A stretch of 64,000 nt of DNA from Brachypodium distachyon (taxonomy: Eukaryota > Streptophyta > Magnoliopsida > Poales > Poaceae): positions 6,944,001 through 7,008,000 of the forward strand of contig NC_016133.3 of NCBI RefSeq assembly GCF_000005505.3, given 5' to 3'. This document shows, one piece after another, positions 1-10,919 of the stretch (positions within the stretch are counted from its first letter, which is position 1; each line of letters begins with the position of its first letter). Below the pieces are notes generated by a model. It did not search any database. It had not been told where the DNA came from and worked only from the letters and a program-made list of their open reading frames with translations. Made by a program: the position numbers and the translations under genes.

Positions 1-1029
1 GAACTGGTTCCAAGATTCCTCGAACGGCTTCGTTCAGATTAGGAGGGGAAGACTGGACAGGAGGATGGTCGAGGAACTATTAAGCGGATCTCGGTGGGCT
101 GTCGCGCACTAGCTTTCGCTCGAAGAGATGAGAAAAAATACCCCTCGATCGGCCCGTTGGCCGGCCTGGCTTTTGGTAGAGAAAAGGACCGGGCCAGGCC
201 AGCTGCCAGCTCTGTTGATACTACTCCATAGCGTACGTCACGGCCATACGTCATCGCAGAATACGGAGCTCCACGTCATCCGTTGACCTGTCGAATCGAC
301 CTGCCGTGCAGAAGGAGGACACTTCCGTTCTGGTGCTCCAAGCAGCCGCTGCGTCGCAGTCGCCTCTTCTATCCTTGGCCGTCTGATGGCGATCCGAGAG
401 CCCCTCAGCTGGGATGCCTAGTTTGCCGCACGTGCGAGCAAAGCGACGAGACCAGTGTCCACGTCTTCTTCCGCCGCGAATGAGAGTTCGTGGTGAGGTC
501 AGGTGATTCGGCTGGCTCGGTCTTGCGGTCAGCATTCGTCATCTCAAAATTTGTCCTGTATGCGCGTCCAATCTGAAAGAACAGAATATGCATGCACCCC
601 ATCTGAAAGAACAGAATGTATGCATGCACCCGGGGATTATCTGGTGCGCACCCGGAAGGCGCACGTTGAGCTCGGTAAGTCTGCAAAAATCGTGAAAGAA
701 AAACGACACATTTTTTCGGTAAAGGAAGATTATTTACCGACTTAACGCTGCATCGATGATACAATCACATAGGCCTCTCTCCGTAACAAATGCACACAGT
801 CCATTGGTCCAAGCCAAGTTGCAAGGAGAATTCAAAATAAAACATTCAACGAGTAAAAAAAGAAGAAGAGGAAAACACTCTGCTGAATCCGCAAAATAGC
901 TTGTTACCCATGGTGAGAAAAATAATAATGGATCATGGGCATAATATATTTATAGCTCAATTTGTGTTGACAATTGGTATATATTATTATTCGTTTTGTT
1001 TATAGAGTTGGGGAATGTATATGAAGCAG
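1..1029. other. Intergenic, no gene recognised
   Basis: No open frame here resembles a known protein on either strand. The only structure seen is a short tandem duplication at 571-632, a unit of about 30 bp ending in the TGCATGCACC motif and present twice with small differences. The rest is AT-rich intergenic sequence. Confidence 0.5.
571..632. repeat. Two-copy 30-bp tandem repeat
   Basis: A unit starting ATCTGAAAGAACAGAAT occurs at 571 and again at 601, each copy ending in TGCATGCACC. The second copy is about two bases longer. Confidence 0.8.
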
Positions 1030-1126
1030 GGTTTTGGTTACCGCCCGGTAATCGCATCACAAAAAAATGAGGCCAATGTTCTCGATGAGGAGCGCGTCAC
1101 AAAAATACCGCCCGCTAACCAAAACC
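1030..1126. mobile_element. Small foldback / MITE-like element
   Basis: The left end reads GGTTTTGGTTACCGCCCGGT at 1030 and the right end (1107-1126) is close to its reverse complement, giving inverted ends of about 20 bp around a 57-bp centre. No clear target duplication was found, so superfamily is not assigned. Confidence 0.45.
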
Positions 1127-1314
1127 GGTAACAGATAAAAGGAAAAAAACTATGTTACACTCCCCCCCCTCCCCCCTCACGTGCGACGGGAAAGATAAGT
1201 CAACACGTGTAAACTCAGAGTTATAGTGGCTCAAGAAGTCAATACATGGACGGAAGGGGTAACAGCAATTTTTAAGATAAATTGTGAAAGACAGGACTTG
1301 AAGTTGAGACATTT

Positions 1315-1560
1315 GGCTCTGATACCATGTCAAGCTTCACGCGCTAGCCAACGCAACAAAAAAAATCGATCTGATGGAAAGGGCTAAATAATTCACTTAT
1401 ACGCTTCAACATATACATAACATCTCACGGCTAGTATTCAATACTACCCTGCAATGCAAAGACAGAGACAAACGGTCGGAAAACAGAGAACGACATAATA
1501 TTTTCAGCAATATGTTTCTTCATTAATTGCTCCCTGAGTATATAACGCATTGGAACCCTA
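1315..1560 (-). mobile_element. LTR-retrotransposon fragment with primer binding site
   Basis: On the minus strand a 13-base TGGTATCAGAGCC motif (plus coordinates 1315-1327) matches the initiator-tRNA-Met primer binding site of plant LTR retrotransposons. A TG dinucleotide at 1328 directly abuts it and should be the inner edge of the 5' LTR, which then runs rightwards. The outer LTR end is not clear; a Stowaway element interrupts the region at 1582. No gag or pol is preserved to the left, so this is a relic. Confidence 0.5.
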
Positions 1561-1581
1561 TGGATTGGTGCATCTTACGTA

Positions 1582-1694
1582 CTCCCTCCGATCTTAAATT
1601 GTTGTCGAAATATTGCATGTATCTAAACGCTTTTTAAGAATAGATACATTCATATTTGAACAAATTTAAGTCAAGAATTTAGGATCAGAGAGAG
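1582..1694. mobile_element. Stowaway MITE
   Basis: Starts CTCCCTCCGATC and ends GGATCAGAGAGAG, flanked on both sides by the TA target dinucleotide. Its interior is closely related to the element at 33836-33942. Confidence 0.8.
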
Positions 1695-2114
1695 TACTAC
1701 ATATTAATTTGTCTAATGTTTCCAAACTGCACTATTTATCCGATAGCTATGCATCTTACCTATAGAAATGCACTAGAGCGGTTTTATCACTATATGAGTG
1801 TTGAGGAAGACTTTCGGGCTCTAAATCAATTGATGCACACGGCAAACATTATTCATTGATAAAAATATATAGGGGCACACCTTGTGCACCAATCTCGGTG
1901 CCAGATCGAGCGGTTAGCATCGACTGAGAGTCGCACAAGAAATTAATAGAAATGTGCACGCTAGCTATCCAAATTAAGTTTCTGAAGCAAATTATGCACG
2001 CAGTGAAAGAGCTGTTATGAACACGACAAGCAAGAATGAAGAACGAAGAAGAAATCACAGCACAAGGACACACGGATTTAACGTGGAAAACCCTATCAAA
2101 CAACGAGAGAGAAA

Positions 2115-3654
2115 TCACAGCACATCGATTTCAGTTTGCTTTTCTACCATATCTTTCCACTTCTTGAACGCACCAAAAACATCAGATTTGTGTTTCAGAA
2201 AATAAGGCCAAACTTTTCTTGAGTAATCATCAATAATGGTAAGAATGTAATTAGCACCACCAATAGAAGTCTTACGGGAGGGTCCCCAAACATCAGCATG
2301 CACATAATCTAATATGCCTTTAGTGGTATGAACGGAAGAAATGAACTTAACCCTTTTGTGCTTACATAAACGCAGTGCTCAATAAACTCAAGCTTACTCA
2401 AGTTGCACCCATCGATCAGCTCTCTCTTGACCAACTCTGACATCCCATGTTCACTCATATGCCCAAGACGCATATGTCACAGATTCATTTTTGCACAATC
2501 ATCAGAATCATTAGGTGTAATGGCAGCAGCAAAACCAGGCAAAGTGCTACCTCTAAGAACATATAATTTGGCAGAATTCATAACACCTATCATGTGAATA
2601 AGAGAACTTCTAGATACCTTCAAAAGTCTACACGACGGTCACAATCCATGGTACTAAGTGAGATCAAATTTCTTGCCATGCTTGGTATGTGCTTCACCTC
2701 TTTCAACGTGTGTGCCATGCCATCATGGGTCTTGATCTGAACGGACCCAATGCCAACAATATGACAAGGATTGTCATTGCCCACACGCATAAAATCTCCA
2801 GTCTGCACATACTCATAAGAATTGAACCAATCTTTGTTACAACAAATATGAAAGGAACATGCTGTATCAAGAATCCATTCATCATCACGGGAAGCACAAG
2901 CAGCAAGAACAACGAGGCATTCACCCTCAGAACTATCGGTAGAAACGACAGCGGCCTTACCATTACCATCGGACTTGTCTTTCGGTTTGTAGGTACCGTT
3001 CCTTTTCTCCTTGTTCTGCAGTTTATAACAATCCTCAATAACATGATTATTTTTCTTACAATACCTGCAGAACTTATCTTTTCCTCGGGACTTTGAACGA
3101 GCTTTTCTGTCCCGGCTCTTATCTCGGTTGCCGTAGTTGTTGTTCCTCTGCTTGGTCCTGCCACGAACCTGCAGAGCTTCTGTCTTTGACGACGACCCAT
3201 CGGTCTGCAAAGTTTGCAAGTCAGAAACTATCTCTCAAAAAATAGTTATATGAGATATTACCGATCCACCTTTTTGCAGCTTATGGGTGAACAATTTTAT
3301 CTTTACATGCATCTTACTGGTAAGATCATTAGACATGCAGATTGATTCCAGTTTCAGCCACAGGGCTGCTACGGATTTCTCCTCCAACACTTTCTGCAAA
3401 ATATTATTGGACAGATGAAGTTGAATCAAAGACAAAGCCTTACGATCTTTGCGTTTCTCTTCGGCAGTCCACTCCTTTTCATCCTTCTTGCCGAAGGAAT
3501 CAAGTGTTTCATCCAGATCTGAAGTTTGGGCGAGAATTGCCCGCATCTTCACTTGCCACAACGAGAATCGTGTGGTGTAGTCCGGCTGCGGCAGATCAAA
3601 CTTCAAGGTAGACATGTCACAAACCCTAGGCGGAACCTGGGGCTCTGATACCAC
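2115..3654 (-). pseudogene. Copia gag-pol remnant (Gag, zinc knuckle, protease, partial integrase)
   Basis: Reading on the minus strand from 3654, a Gag UBN2-like region is followed by an in-frame stop near 3235, then continues in the same frame with EIVSDLQT and a deletion of part of Gag. A CCHC zinc knuckle (CRYCKKNNHVIEDC) lies at about 3065-3025, then a protease with the DTACSFHI active-site motif, and a GAG-pre-integrase segment with the HMRLGHMSEHG motif preceded by a stop where Trp is usual. The integrase core start, with HADVWGP and IIDDYSRKVW, ends at about 2125. Stops, deletions and truncation make it non-functional. The family assignment to Copia rests on domain order (protease before integrase) and these motifs. 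Confidence 0.85.
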
Positions 3655-3655
3655 T

Positions 3656-4077
3656 TGTTATGAACGCGACAAGCAAGAACGAAGAACGAAGAATAAATCA
3701 TAGCACAAGGACACACGGATTTAACGTGGAAAACCCTCTCAAACAACGAGAGGAAAAAACCACGGGCGCCAGCCAGCGAAATTTCATTATATGGGAGTGT
3801 TTACAACGTCTGGGAGATTTCACGAACTCAACTCGTGTGAACTCTACCCAAAACGGCGGCATACAAGGGATATATATAGCAGGAATATTAGGACAAGTCA
3901 GATTCGTAACGGACACACCGAAAGTTCCTGTTGAAGGCCGGAAGTTCCGCAGCAAGTTCTGCAATTTTCTGAAAAGTAATAGAGATCATCCGGAGGTTCG
4001 GCCGGAAGTTGGTCCGGAAGTTCCGGCATCTGGTATGGCCGGAACCACTGGATTTGGATTTGGATCACAAGCCAACA
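3656..4077 (-). repeat. 5' LTR of the Copia element
   Basis: The LTR begins TGTTATGAAC at 3656 next to the primer binding site and ends CCAACA at 4077. The first 110 bases match the truncated partner at 2013-2124, including the ACGTGGAAAACCCT motif common to plant Copia LTRs. Inner and outer ends have TG and CA. Confidence 0.8.
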
Positions 4078-4230
4078 AGACCTAGCTAGCGACGACGTTC
4101 ACGGTCCTTGGTCTAAAAGCAGCTAAAAGAAGTGCATAATATAATTCCCCTGGGTGCACTGCATCTCATACGAATCCCATTTGACCCGCACAGTATCTGA
4201 GAACGAAGCCTCTTTCGATCTCGCGAGCCA

Positions 4231-4238
4231 TATAAATA
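4231..4238 (+). promoter_or_regulatory. TATA box of the bHLH gene
   Basis: TATAAATA lies about 170 bases upstream of the bHLH start codon, just beyond the outer LTR edge of the Copia element, so this promoter is now within 160 bp of a retroelement. Confidence 0.55.
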
Positions 4239-4406
4239 GCAGGCCGGGGAGCGCACGAAGAACACACATAGCAAAGAGCAACCAATTAACTCGTGATCGA
4301 GTACGTACGTCACGACTCGCTAGCCTGCAGGTGCGAAACGAACTTACGTACTGATCAGGACGAGCGTTCACGACCGAGACCGACCGACCACTGCACGTCA
4401 GTACTC

Positions 4407-5288
4407 ATGGAGATGCCACCGCCGCCGCCTCCTCCTCCCCGCCGTCCTGCGGCGACGGGGCCGGCCGGCGGCAAGCCTGACCGCAAGACGGTGGAGCGCG
4501 TCCGCCGCAACCAGATGAACGCGCTCTACTCCCGCCTCGACAATCTCGTCCGCGCCGGCGGCGGCGCCGCGCCTTCTCCCGCAGTTCGTGACACATGCAC
4601 ATAATACATTGCATCCATGCATATACTACGTATTTAACTCATGTTTTGTTACAATACGTAAGTGTGTGTATGATGATGTTTAATTGTTTGAGCAGCCGGC
4701 GGCGACGAGGCCTGACAGGCTCGGGGAGGCGGCGGCGTACATAACGCAGACGGCGGAGCGGGTGGAGAGGCTCAAGGAGAGGAAGCGCGAGCTGACGGCG
4801 GCCAGGGCTACCACCACCGAGGCCGGCTCCGGCTCCGGGTCGGGTTCCGGATCCTCCCAGCAGCTGGAAGTGCAGGTGCAGCACCTGGGCTCCGGCCTGC
4901 ACGCCATCCTCGCCACCGGGGGTCCTCCGAGCGACGGCGCGTCCTTCCACCGCGCCGTGCGCGCCGTCGAGGAGGCCGGCGGCGACGTGCAGAACGCGCA
5001 CTTCTCCGTCGTCGCCGCCAGGGCCGTCTACACCATCCATGCGCTGGTACCGAATTCTCATCCATCCCTCGTTAACCATCACACATTATTACATTAATTA
5101 ACACGCGTATTTACATCATTTTCGTCTCAAACTTACATGGGATAATTAACTTGTGTTGATTCGACCGAACTACACTTGTCTAATTCCCAGCTGTGATCTC
5201 TGAATTGTAGGTGGGGGAGCAACCGGGCAGCATCGAGAGGGTGGTGCAAAGGCTCAAGGAAGCTGTGCGTGGACATGGTGGACGCTAA
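4407..5288 (+). CDS. bHLH transcription factor (bHLH162-like), three exons
   Basis: Predicted DNA-binding transcription factor acting in the nucleus. Exons are 4407-4583, 4696-5046 and 5211-5288, all phase 0 with GT-AG junctions, giving 201 residues. After a Pro-rich start, residues near 24-45 carry a basic region and helix 1 (DRKTVERVRRNQMNALYSRL). The Glu and Arg of the usual H-x-x-x-E-R-x-R-R pattern are kept, but the His position is Arg, as in several non-G-box plant bHLHs. The second exon opens with helix 2 (DRLGEAAAYITQTAERVERL) and continues into a C-terminal ACT-like region ending in VVQRLKEAV. A Gly-Ser repeat (about eight residues) separates the two. The family resemblance is to AtbHLH162/167-type proteins; the exact orthologue is not claimed. 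Start chosen at the first ATG in frame with the basic region. Confidence 0.85.
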
Positions 5289-6664
5289 GCCCTAAATTAA
5301 GGGCCTGTCCACAACAACACGGCAGAGGCAGAAATCAAACTATTCCATGCATGTGGAAGTTCTGCCAAGATTGATTAATTATGTGAAAGTAGTTAAGTTG
5401 TGCCAAAATTAATCGTAGTAGTACTATCCTCGCTAGTTGGTCTGCATGCATGGCGCATGCAAATAATTCAACCTTAGAGTAATTTCGTTAACGCGTTGGC
5501 CATCTGTCAGTCAACGCGGCATGCAGCACAGAGAGCATGCCTACCTAGCTACCTGCTCTCTGGTAGTACTGCAAAAAGGACCGACGAACGAAACTGCATG
5601 GCTTTGACGCGGTAATTGTGGTTACCTGTATTGCGGATGAGTTGTGTGCATGCACCGATCCTAACATTTGCGCAACTTGTGGCCGCGCTCGCTCGTGTAA
5701 CACGTACTACGTACGTGTTGACAATTGACGTGCGAGGACAAATTTGCACAAGTTATGCACAATATATGTTCTGTACTCAGTACTGTAAGTCGAAAAAGAA
5801 TGTGTGTACTCTCTCCGGCAATACGTATTGTTCAATTTTTTGTAGCGGTGTCCAATGTACATATTCCAGGCTGCTCACGTACGGTTCATCGTGTCTTAGA
5901 GCCGTCTCTTAGTACATCTTAAATATTTTAGAAACCAATCTCATCTTTCACGTATATATACAAACTTTATTACTCCATTCATCCAACAAAAGATGTCTCA
6001 AGTTTGTCAAAATTTGAATGTATCTAGACATGACTTAGTGTATAGATGTATTCAAATTTAGTCAAAGTTGAGACATTCTTGGTTGGACAGAGGGAGTATA
6101 TCATCATAGACTCCATTGTTACTAGAGTAAATTTTATAAAACCACACATTTTGTGTCGTTTTTCTCACAGGACTGCAGTTAACACTAACAATCTCAAACA
6201 ACCCCCATTTTTCAGGCAAAGTTTCTCACAGAACCGTAATTACCCAGTTTAGACCTTCTTTTTTATTGAAATCATAGGAGAGGCTCCGATAGTATATACC
6301 CACTTTAGACCATTCCATGGGATTCCTGCCATGTGGGGCCAACCAGTCAGACGTGACACGTGTGTACTCGGGCCCTAATTCATCACTTGCCACTTGCCAC
6401 ACAAATTTCTACTAATCTTGCATAGTTTTGCACCAAAAAGGAAGTTCGAACACTTCAGATCAGGCTGATCACAAGTTGGACCACAACGACACAATATATG
6501 TATATAACATTGAAAAGTTACCAACAATATCGATCCCAATTTACAGTTTATAACAGTTCTCCACTTAATTAATCTCGGAAGCAGAGAGATCTTGCTCGCT
6601 CGATCGGAGAGTTGATCTCGACTTGTCAACCATGCGCTTGTGGCAAATACGGATATAAGCTGGC
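5289..6664. other. Intergenic with one Stowaway
   Basis: Apart from the Stowaway at 5973-6096 no gene or RNA is recognised. The segment from about 6370 to 6664 is presumably the 3' untranslated and downstream region of the STIG1-like gene on the minus strand. Confidence 0.5.
5973..6096. mobile_element. Stowaway MITE
   Basis: Begins CTCCATTCATCCAACAAAAG and ends GGTTGGACAGAGGGAG with TA on both sides. Same family as the elements at 38339-38460 and 63269-63391 (shared CCAACAAAAGATGTCTCAA motif). Confidence 0.85.
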
Positions 6665-7093
6665 TCAAGCGTAGCCGCACATGGCGAAGGCGCACTGTAG
6701 CCCGGCGGAGCAGGCCCGGCCGCAGAGGCCGCAGTTGTCCGGGTCGCGCGCCACGTCGACGCACCGGCCGCCGCAGCACGTGGTGCCGAAGCCGCACCGC
6801 GCCCCGCACGCGCCGCAGTGGCTCCAGCTCTCCAGCACGTCCACGCACGCGCGCCCGCAGCACTTGAGCAGCTGCCTTTTTTGACCCGGCACCGGCCGCC
6901 CGCCGGAGCACGCCCTGCCGATCTCCGGGTTGCACGCCCCGCCCGCCCCGCCCCCCACCGTGGCCAGGAACCGTCTCGCGCCCGCGCCGTGGGCCGCCGC
7001 CGAGGAGCACGCGATCGCCCAGACGACGATGAAGACGACGATGAGGAGAAGCAGGGGACTTGGCCGCGTAGACGGAGAGACCATGATCGCCAA
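6665..7093 (-). CDS. STIG1-like secreted Cys-rich protein
   Basis: Single-exon gene of 142 residues. Residues 1-34 form a signal peptide (LLLLIVVFIVVWAIACSSAA core), so the product is secreted to the apoplast. The mature part carries the Stig1 pattern of closely spaced cysteines: CNPEIGRACSGG, LKCCGRACVDV, HCGACGARCGFGTTCCGG, DNCGLCGRACSAG and CAFAMCGY. Stig1 proteins are known in stigma exudate, pollen-tube growth and other secreted roles; which applies here cannot be read from sequence. A second Met at residue 4 gives an almost identical protein, and the first is used by convention. A TATAAATA box lies about 170 bases upstream on the minus strand. Length and cysteine layout are normal for the family, with no sign of decay. 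Confidence 0.9.
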   Translation of the reverse strand: MAIMVSPSTRPSPLLLLIVVFIVVWAIACSSAAAHGAGARRFLATVGGGAGGACNPEIGRACSGGRPVPGQKRQLLKCCGRACVDVLESWSHCGACGARCGFGTTCCGGRCVDVARDPDNCGLCGRACSAGLQCAFAMCGYA

Positions 7094-7261
7094 AGCTATC
7101 TTCTTCCTCCTGCCTCTCGACTATATTGATCGATCTCTCTTCTCACCTTCGCTTTGAGTCCTTTGCTCTAGCTTAGCTAGCGTGCTGCTTAATTGGAGAT
7201 TTGGAGCTACACGAGTGGTCTACTCCGTACTTGGTTGTTGCTACCCCTACAGCTAGGGGAA

Positions 7262-7269
7262 TATTTATA
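7262..7269 (-). promoter_or_regulatory. TATA box of the STIG1-like gene
   Basis: Minus-strand TATAAATA about 170 bases upstream of the start codon at 7093, leaving a leader of roughly 140 bases. Confidence 0.5.
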
Positions 7270-9775
7270 CACACAAAACGTCGGCTCTACGCAGTCAAAA
7301 GCCAAAGCACCCGGCCGGGAATTATGCGATCGATCTGTATATAAAATAAGTGCATTAATTGATTGGTTCATCAAGTCAAACGCTGCATGCATGCATGCGC
7401 TGGGTTCCTTGGAGATGTACAGATCATCGATCGATTGTTTCGCGCGCTATTAGGCTCAGTTGCCTTCGGGCTGCAAATTACTCAGCCTCCAAGCATGGAT
7501 TGTACGTGTGATATGAAAGGAATGTGCTCGTTGGGTGACACGTGCTGGGTGCTGCCCCAAGTGGTGGAGACATGAATTAGAGGTTAGGCCTGCTAATTGT
7601 ATAGTAATTATAAACAGAATCTCAAGTATGCAGAATACAAATTTAACTTCTTGAGATATATAGGATTAGTACTATCCAGTAGAGGGGGTAGTGCCATTTG
7701 TATGTTGGGATGGTTACTCAATCAAATTCGATGGTAATCTCCTGGAGAAATTTGAGCCTTCGAGGGGGTGCCTAACAAGGGTTTTTTTTTTTTTGAGGGG
7801 AGGGTGCCTAACAAGGTGATCCACTGTCTCTGTTTTTGTTTCTTTTTGTTGTCCATGCCAGAAGCAGGCTCAGTATTGGACAAGGGAGGGGGATGAACTG
7901 ACCCAATGTGTGCTACGGTTGGCACTGTTCCGGATTTCAGATTTTGGGCCGGGTCAAATAATGCATATATCATCTCTTGTTTACATGGGCCGGTGCGTCT
8001 AGCCCTAGGCCCACCTTAGAGCCATCGGTCTAGGCATTTTGTTTCCTTCCGCTAAAAGAAAGGCATTTTGTTTCAGCCTTCTGGCCTCTGGGAGGTGGTG
8101 GCGTCAAGGCAGCACGGGTGCCGGGTGGATTCCTCCGGATCGAATGGGGGCATCGGCGTGATTCTCGGCATTGATCACTTCATCGTGACTCCAGTGCCGG
8201 TATTAATGTTCCATCGGGTCGCAAACTCGCAACACGAGCATCGATCGGTTTAGCCGGCGGGAGAAGGGGAGAATCAATATAAAGCGCAAGCACGTGATCG
8301 TGTCTTTGATAATCTCGATCGGTGCAGGTTTTTGTTCATGCTAGCTGCGTTAACGATGAAAACATTAATTCACCTTATCTATTTATATTTATATTTTCTC
8401 CAGAATCGTTTGTAGGGACATGTCTTCAACTCTTTTTTTTTATGTACAGGCGTGTTCCAGCTTTGAAAGACCACCCCCTGACCCCCCACAATCATCGAGG
8501 AAATAGTGCTCATTGAAAGTGGTAACCATAGAATCAGCTTCCTGGCTAGCTGGCTGGCCTCGTTGCCCGGCAAATGCACGAGAGGTCACATGGAGTTCCA
8601 GTGCATGCCCAGGGCCTATTCGCCTCTTGCGTAGCCACAGCTACTGGCCGGTCTCTCTTGACCCATTCTCCCATTATTGGCTCCTCAATTGTAACTCCAA
8701 CTGGAGTAAAATACAAACAACCAATACAAATTTCAATCTCAGGAGCAGGAATTGCTTGCCTATAACATGAATTAATGCTATATGTTGCCCAGACATTTAA
8801 GCAAGGACGATTAGTTTAGATACAGTTATGAACATGAATATCACAGCTGAATTTATCTTTTCCAATCTGCTGAGCAAACTTGCTGCCTCAAAGACTAATG
8901 GCATGGGGCAAGGCTAATGAAAAATCGAACAGAGATACGATTCCGTTGACTGAGGCATTCTGTTTTAGAGTCTTCTACTGTAGTTAATACAGGGAAGCAG
9001 TACAGGGTATGCACCAAGCCACCAACGCTAGATTGATGCAATCAGAAGGAACATGAAACAGATAATTTTGAGCCAAAATCTGCAGTATATATGCAAGACT
9101 TCGAACCTACAACTGTCACCTAAAATGGAAATACACAACATTAAGAATTGCAGTGCAAATCCGTTACAAATAAGTTATCTGAAGTACCTGCTCTGGGGTT
9201 ACAAATAATAAATCCAGTGCAGAACAACTACTCCAATGCAATTGGACCACAAAACTATTTCAGTAATCCAAAACAGTCATTGGATCCAGGACTCGGCATT
9301 CCAATGAAACCAAAGAAGCATACCACATCAGTGTTTCCATTGAATTCGACAAATTCAATTCTGGAGAGGGAGCATGAAATCCAGCTCGATGCACAGTACA
9401 CTGAGTAGGTGGCAAGCACCGATCGCAATTAAATCTTCTGGGACTGGAAACTCCATTCCTTGTGGAAAGAGACCTATCCAAAACAAAGGAACGCTATTAA
9501 TGTGACGGCCTTGCTCCAAGCTCCAGTGTTTCCTACCATATACCAATATGAGGTAGCTAACCAAAATTCAGATAAAGAATTGGATTAGGATGCTCACTGT
9601 GGGAACTTCATTATGCTAAAAAAAAATAGAGAGAGACTGAGCAGATCACCATCATGCTGAGCTAGATGGACGAATCGAAATCATTAATTGATAACCAACT
9701 ACTAACAGTGTGACGAACATATGCAGATCCATGCATCCAATAGCATCAACGCAATTGTAGAGTGGCATTCTCATG
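7270..9775. other. Intergenic, no gene recognised
   Basis: About 2.5 kb between the STIG1-like promoter and the PDF1-like promoter. Short open frames on both strands have no recognisable domains. A minor local duplication (GGGTGCCTAACAAGG near 7768 and 7804) surrounds a poly-T run. Confidence 0.5.
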
Positions 9776-9783
9776 TATATATA
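9776..9783 (+). promoter_or_regulatory. TATA box of the PDF1-like gene
   Basis: TATATATA lies 97 bases before the start codon at 9873. No L1-box (TAAATGYA) was found in the 300 bases upstream on either strand. Confidence 0.5.
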
Positions 9784-9872
9784 GGCATCGAGAGGCCCTT
9801 CAGTCCATCAATCCAAGCATCTCCACCAGTTCAGTTGCCTATTCTATCTTCTCTGCAGCCACGGAGAGCAAG

Positions 9873-10919
9873 ATGGGTGGCAAGGCTCTCCTGATCAGTA
9901 TTGTTTTGATGGGTCTCATTTCACTGAGCTCATGCAGGAGCCTGGGAGAGTTGTCTGAACAGAACACCTACTCATCTGCTCCCCACTGTATATTTCTAAC
10001 CCTATTACTTATGTGTACCACTGTAATTGTTACTTTGCGTAGTAGTACTGCACTGCAACAATTAAGGTGATTGGTGAATGCAAAGATCACTGCATCTACC
10101 TAGCTCATGCACATATGAAAATACATATTCATGTTGAACATAAACAGCACAGTTTCTAAACAATTGGAATTTAGAATTGTGATTTAATTGGTAACCATGC
10201 TATCTAGTTTCCTATATCACACAATGGCAATAGCTGCAAAACTATTTCATAGTAATAATAGTTGTTGTTCTTTATATGTTACCAGATGGGGGCTCCCCAA
10301 CTCCAGCGCACGGGTCAGGAGGTTACAAACCAACACCGACACCAACTTACGGCACCACACCGACACCGTCACCAACTTACGGCACCACACCAACACCAAC
10401 TTACGGCACTACACCAACACCATCTTATGGCACTACACCAAGCACTCCAAGCACACCATCCCATGATGTCCCTGCAGTTCCAAAGAAGCATGAATTCATT
10501 GGATCCTGCGAGTAATAGCTCGAATGAGTCAATACAGCAAGTATCAAACATCTCAAAGCAACAATGCTAACATGGTCTCATTTTGCCAAAATTGCAGCTA
10601 CTGGAAGAAGCACCCAGATGCTATAGTTGCAGCTATTGGATCAGTTGGCAACATCGGCAAGACATTTGGTGTTGCATGCAGTTTGATCGTTGGCAAGAAG
10701 ATTGAAAATCTGCACGATGCCCTATCAAACACTAGAACTGATGGTATAGGTGCCCTGATACGGGAGGGAGCAGCTGCATACCTCAACTCCATCGTGAACC
10801 ATAAATTTCCTTTTACCACCCAGCAGGTAAAAGATTGCATCATCGTCGCCGCGACCTCTGATGGTGCTGCTTCTGCCCAGGCTGGGGTCTTCAAGAAGGC
10901 AAATGAAAGCCACTACTAG
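9873..10919 (+). CDS. Protodermal factor 1-like Pro-rich cell wall protein, three exons
   Basis: Exons 9873-9987, 10286-10511 and 10598-10919 join in phase (Thr-side T|AT and GA|C junctions) to give 220 residues. Residues 1-24 are a signal peptide ([19 protein letters not shown]). The middle is a Pro/Thr/Tyr-rich repeat, with four YGTTP units separated by PTP or PSP, typical of hydroxyproline-rich wall proteins. The C-terminal domain of about 110 residues begins [19 protein letters not shown] and includes [20 protein letters not shown] and [11 protein letters not shown], the conserved PDF1 region. Family members are known to be expressed in epidermis and protoderm and exported to the wall. 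The gene appears intact; a polyadenylation-like AATAAA lies at about 11050. Confidence 0.85.

Larger units (their letters stand above)
2013..4077 (-). mobile_element. Internally deleted Copia-type LTR retrotransposon
   Basis: The right LTR (3656-4077, 422 bp, TG...CA) is followed on the minus strand by a two-base spacer and a TGGTATCAGAGCC primer binding site at 3653-3641. The interior encodes Gag and the start of Pol on the minus strand. The left LTR is cut to about 112 bp (2013-2124) and joins directly to integrase sequence, so most of integrase and all of reverse transcriptase and RNase H are missing. Flanking five-base sequences are AGAGC (2008-2012) and AGACC (4078-4082), a target duplication with one mismatch. 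The short motif AAATCACAGCACA is present both inside the LTR start and at the deletion junction, suggesting a template switch or microhomology-mediated loss. Confidence 0.85.

Noticed and set aside
9500..9872. L1-box expected in a protodermal factor promoter
   Set aside because: No TAAATGYA motif was found in the upstream sequence read on both strands, so epidermal control is not claimed from sequence.
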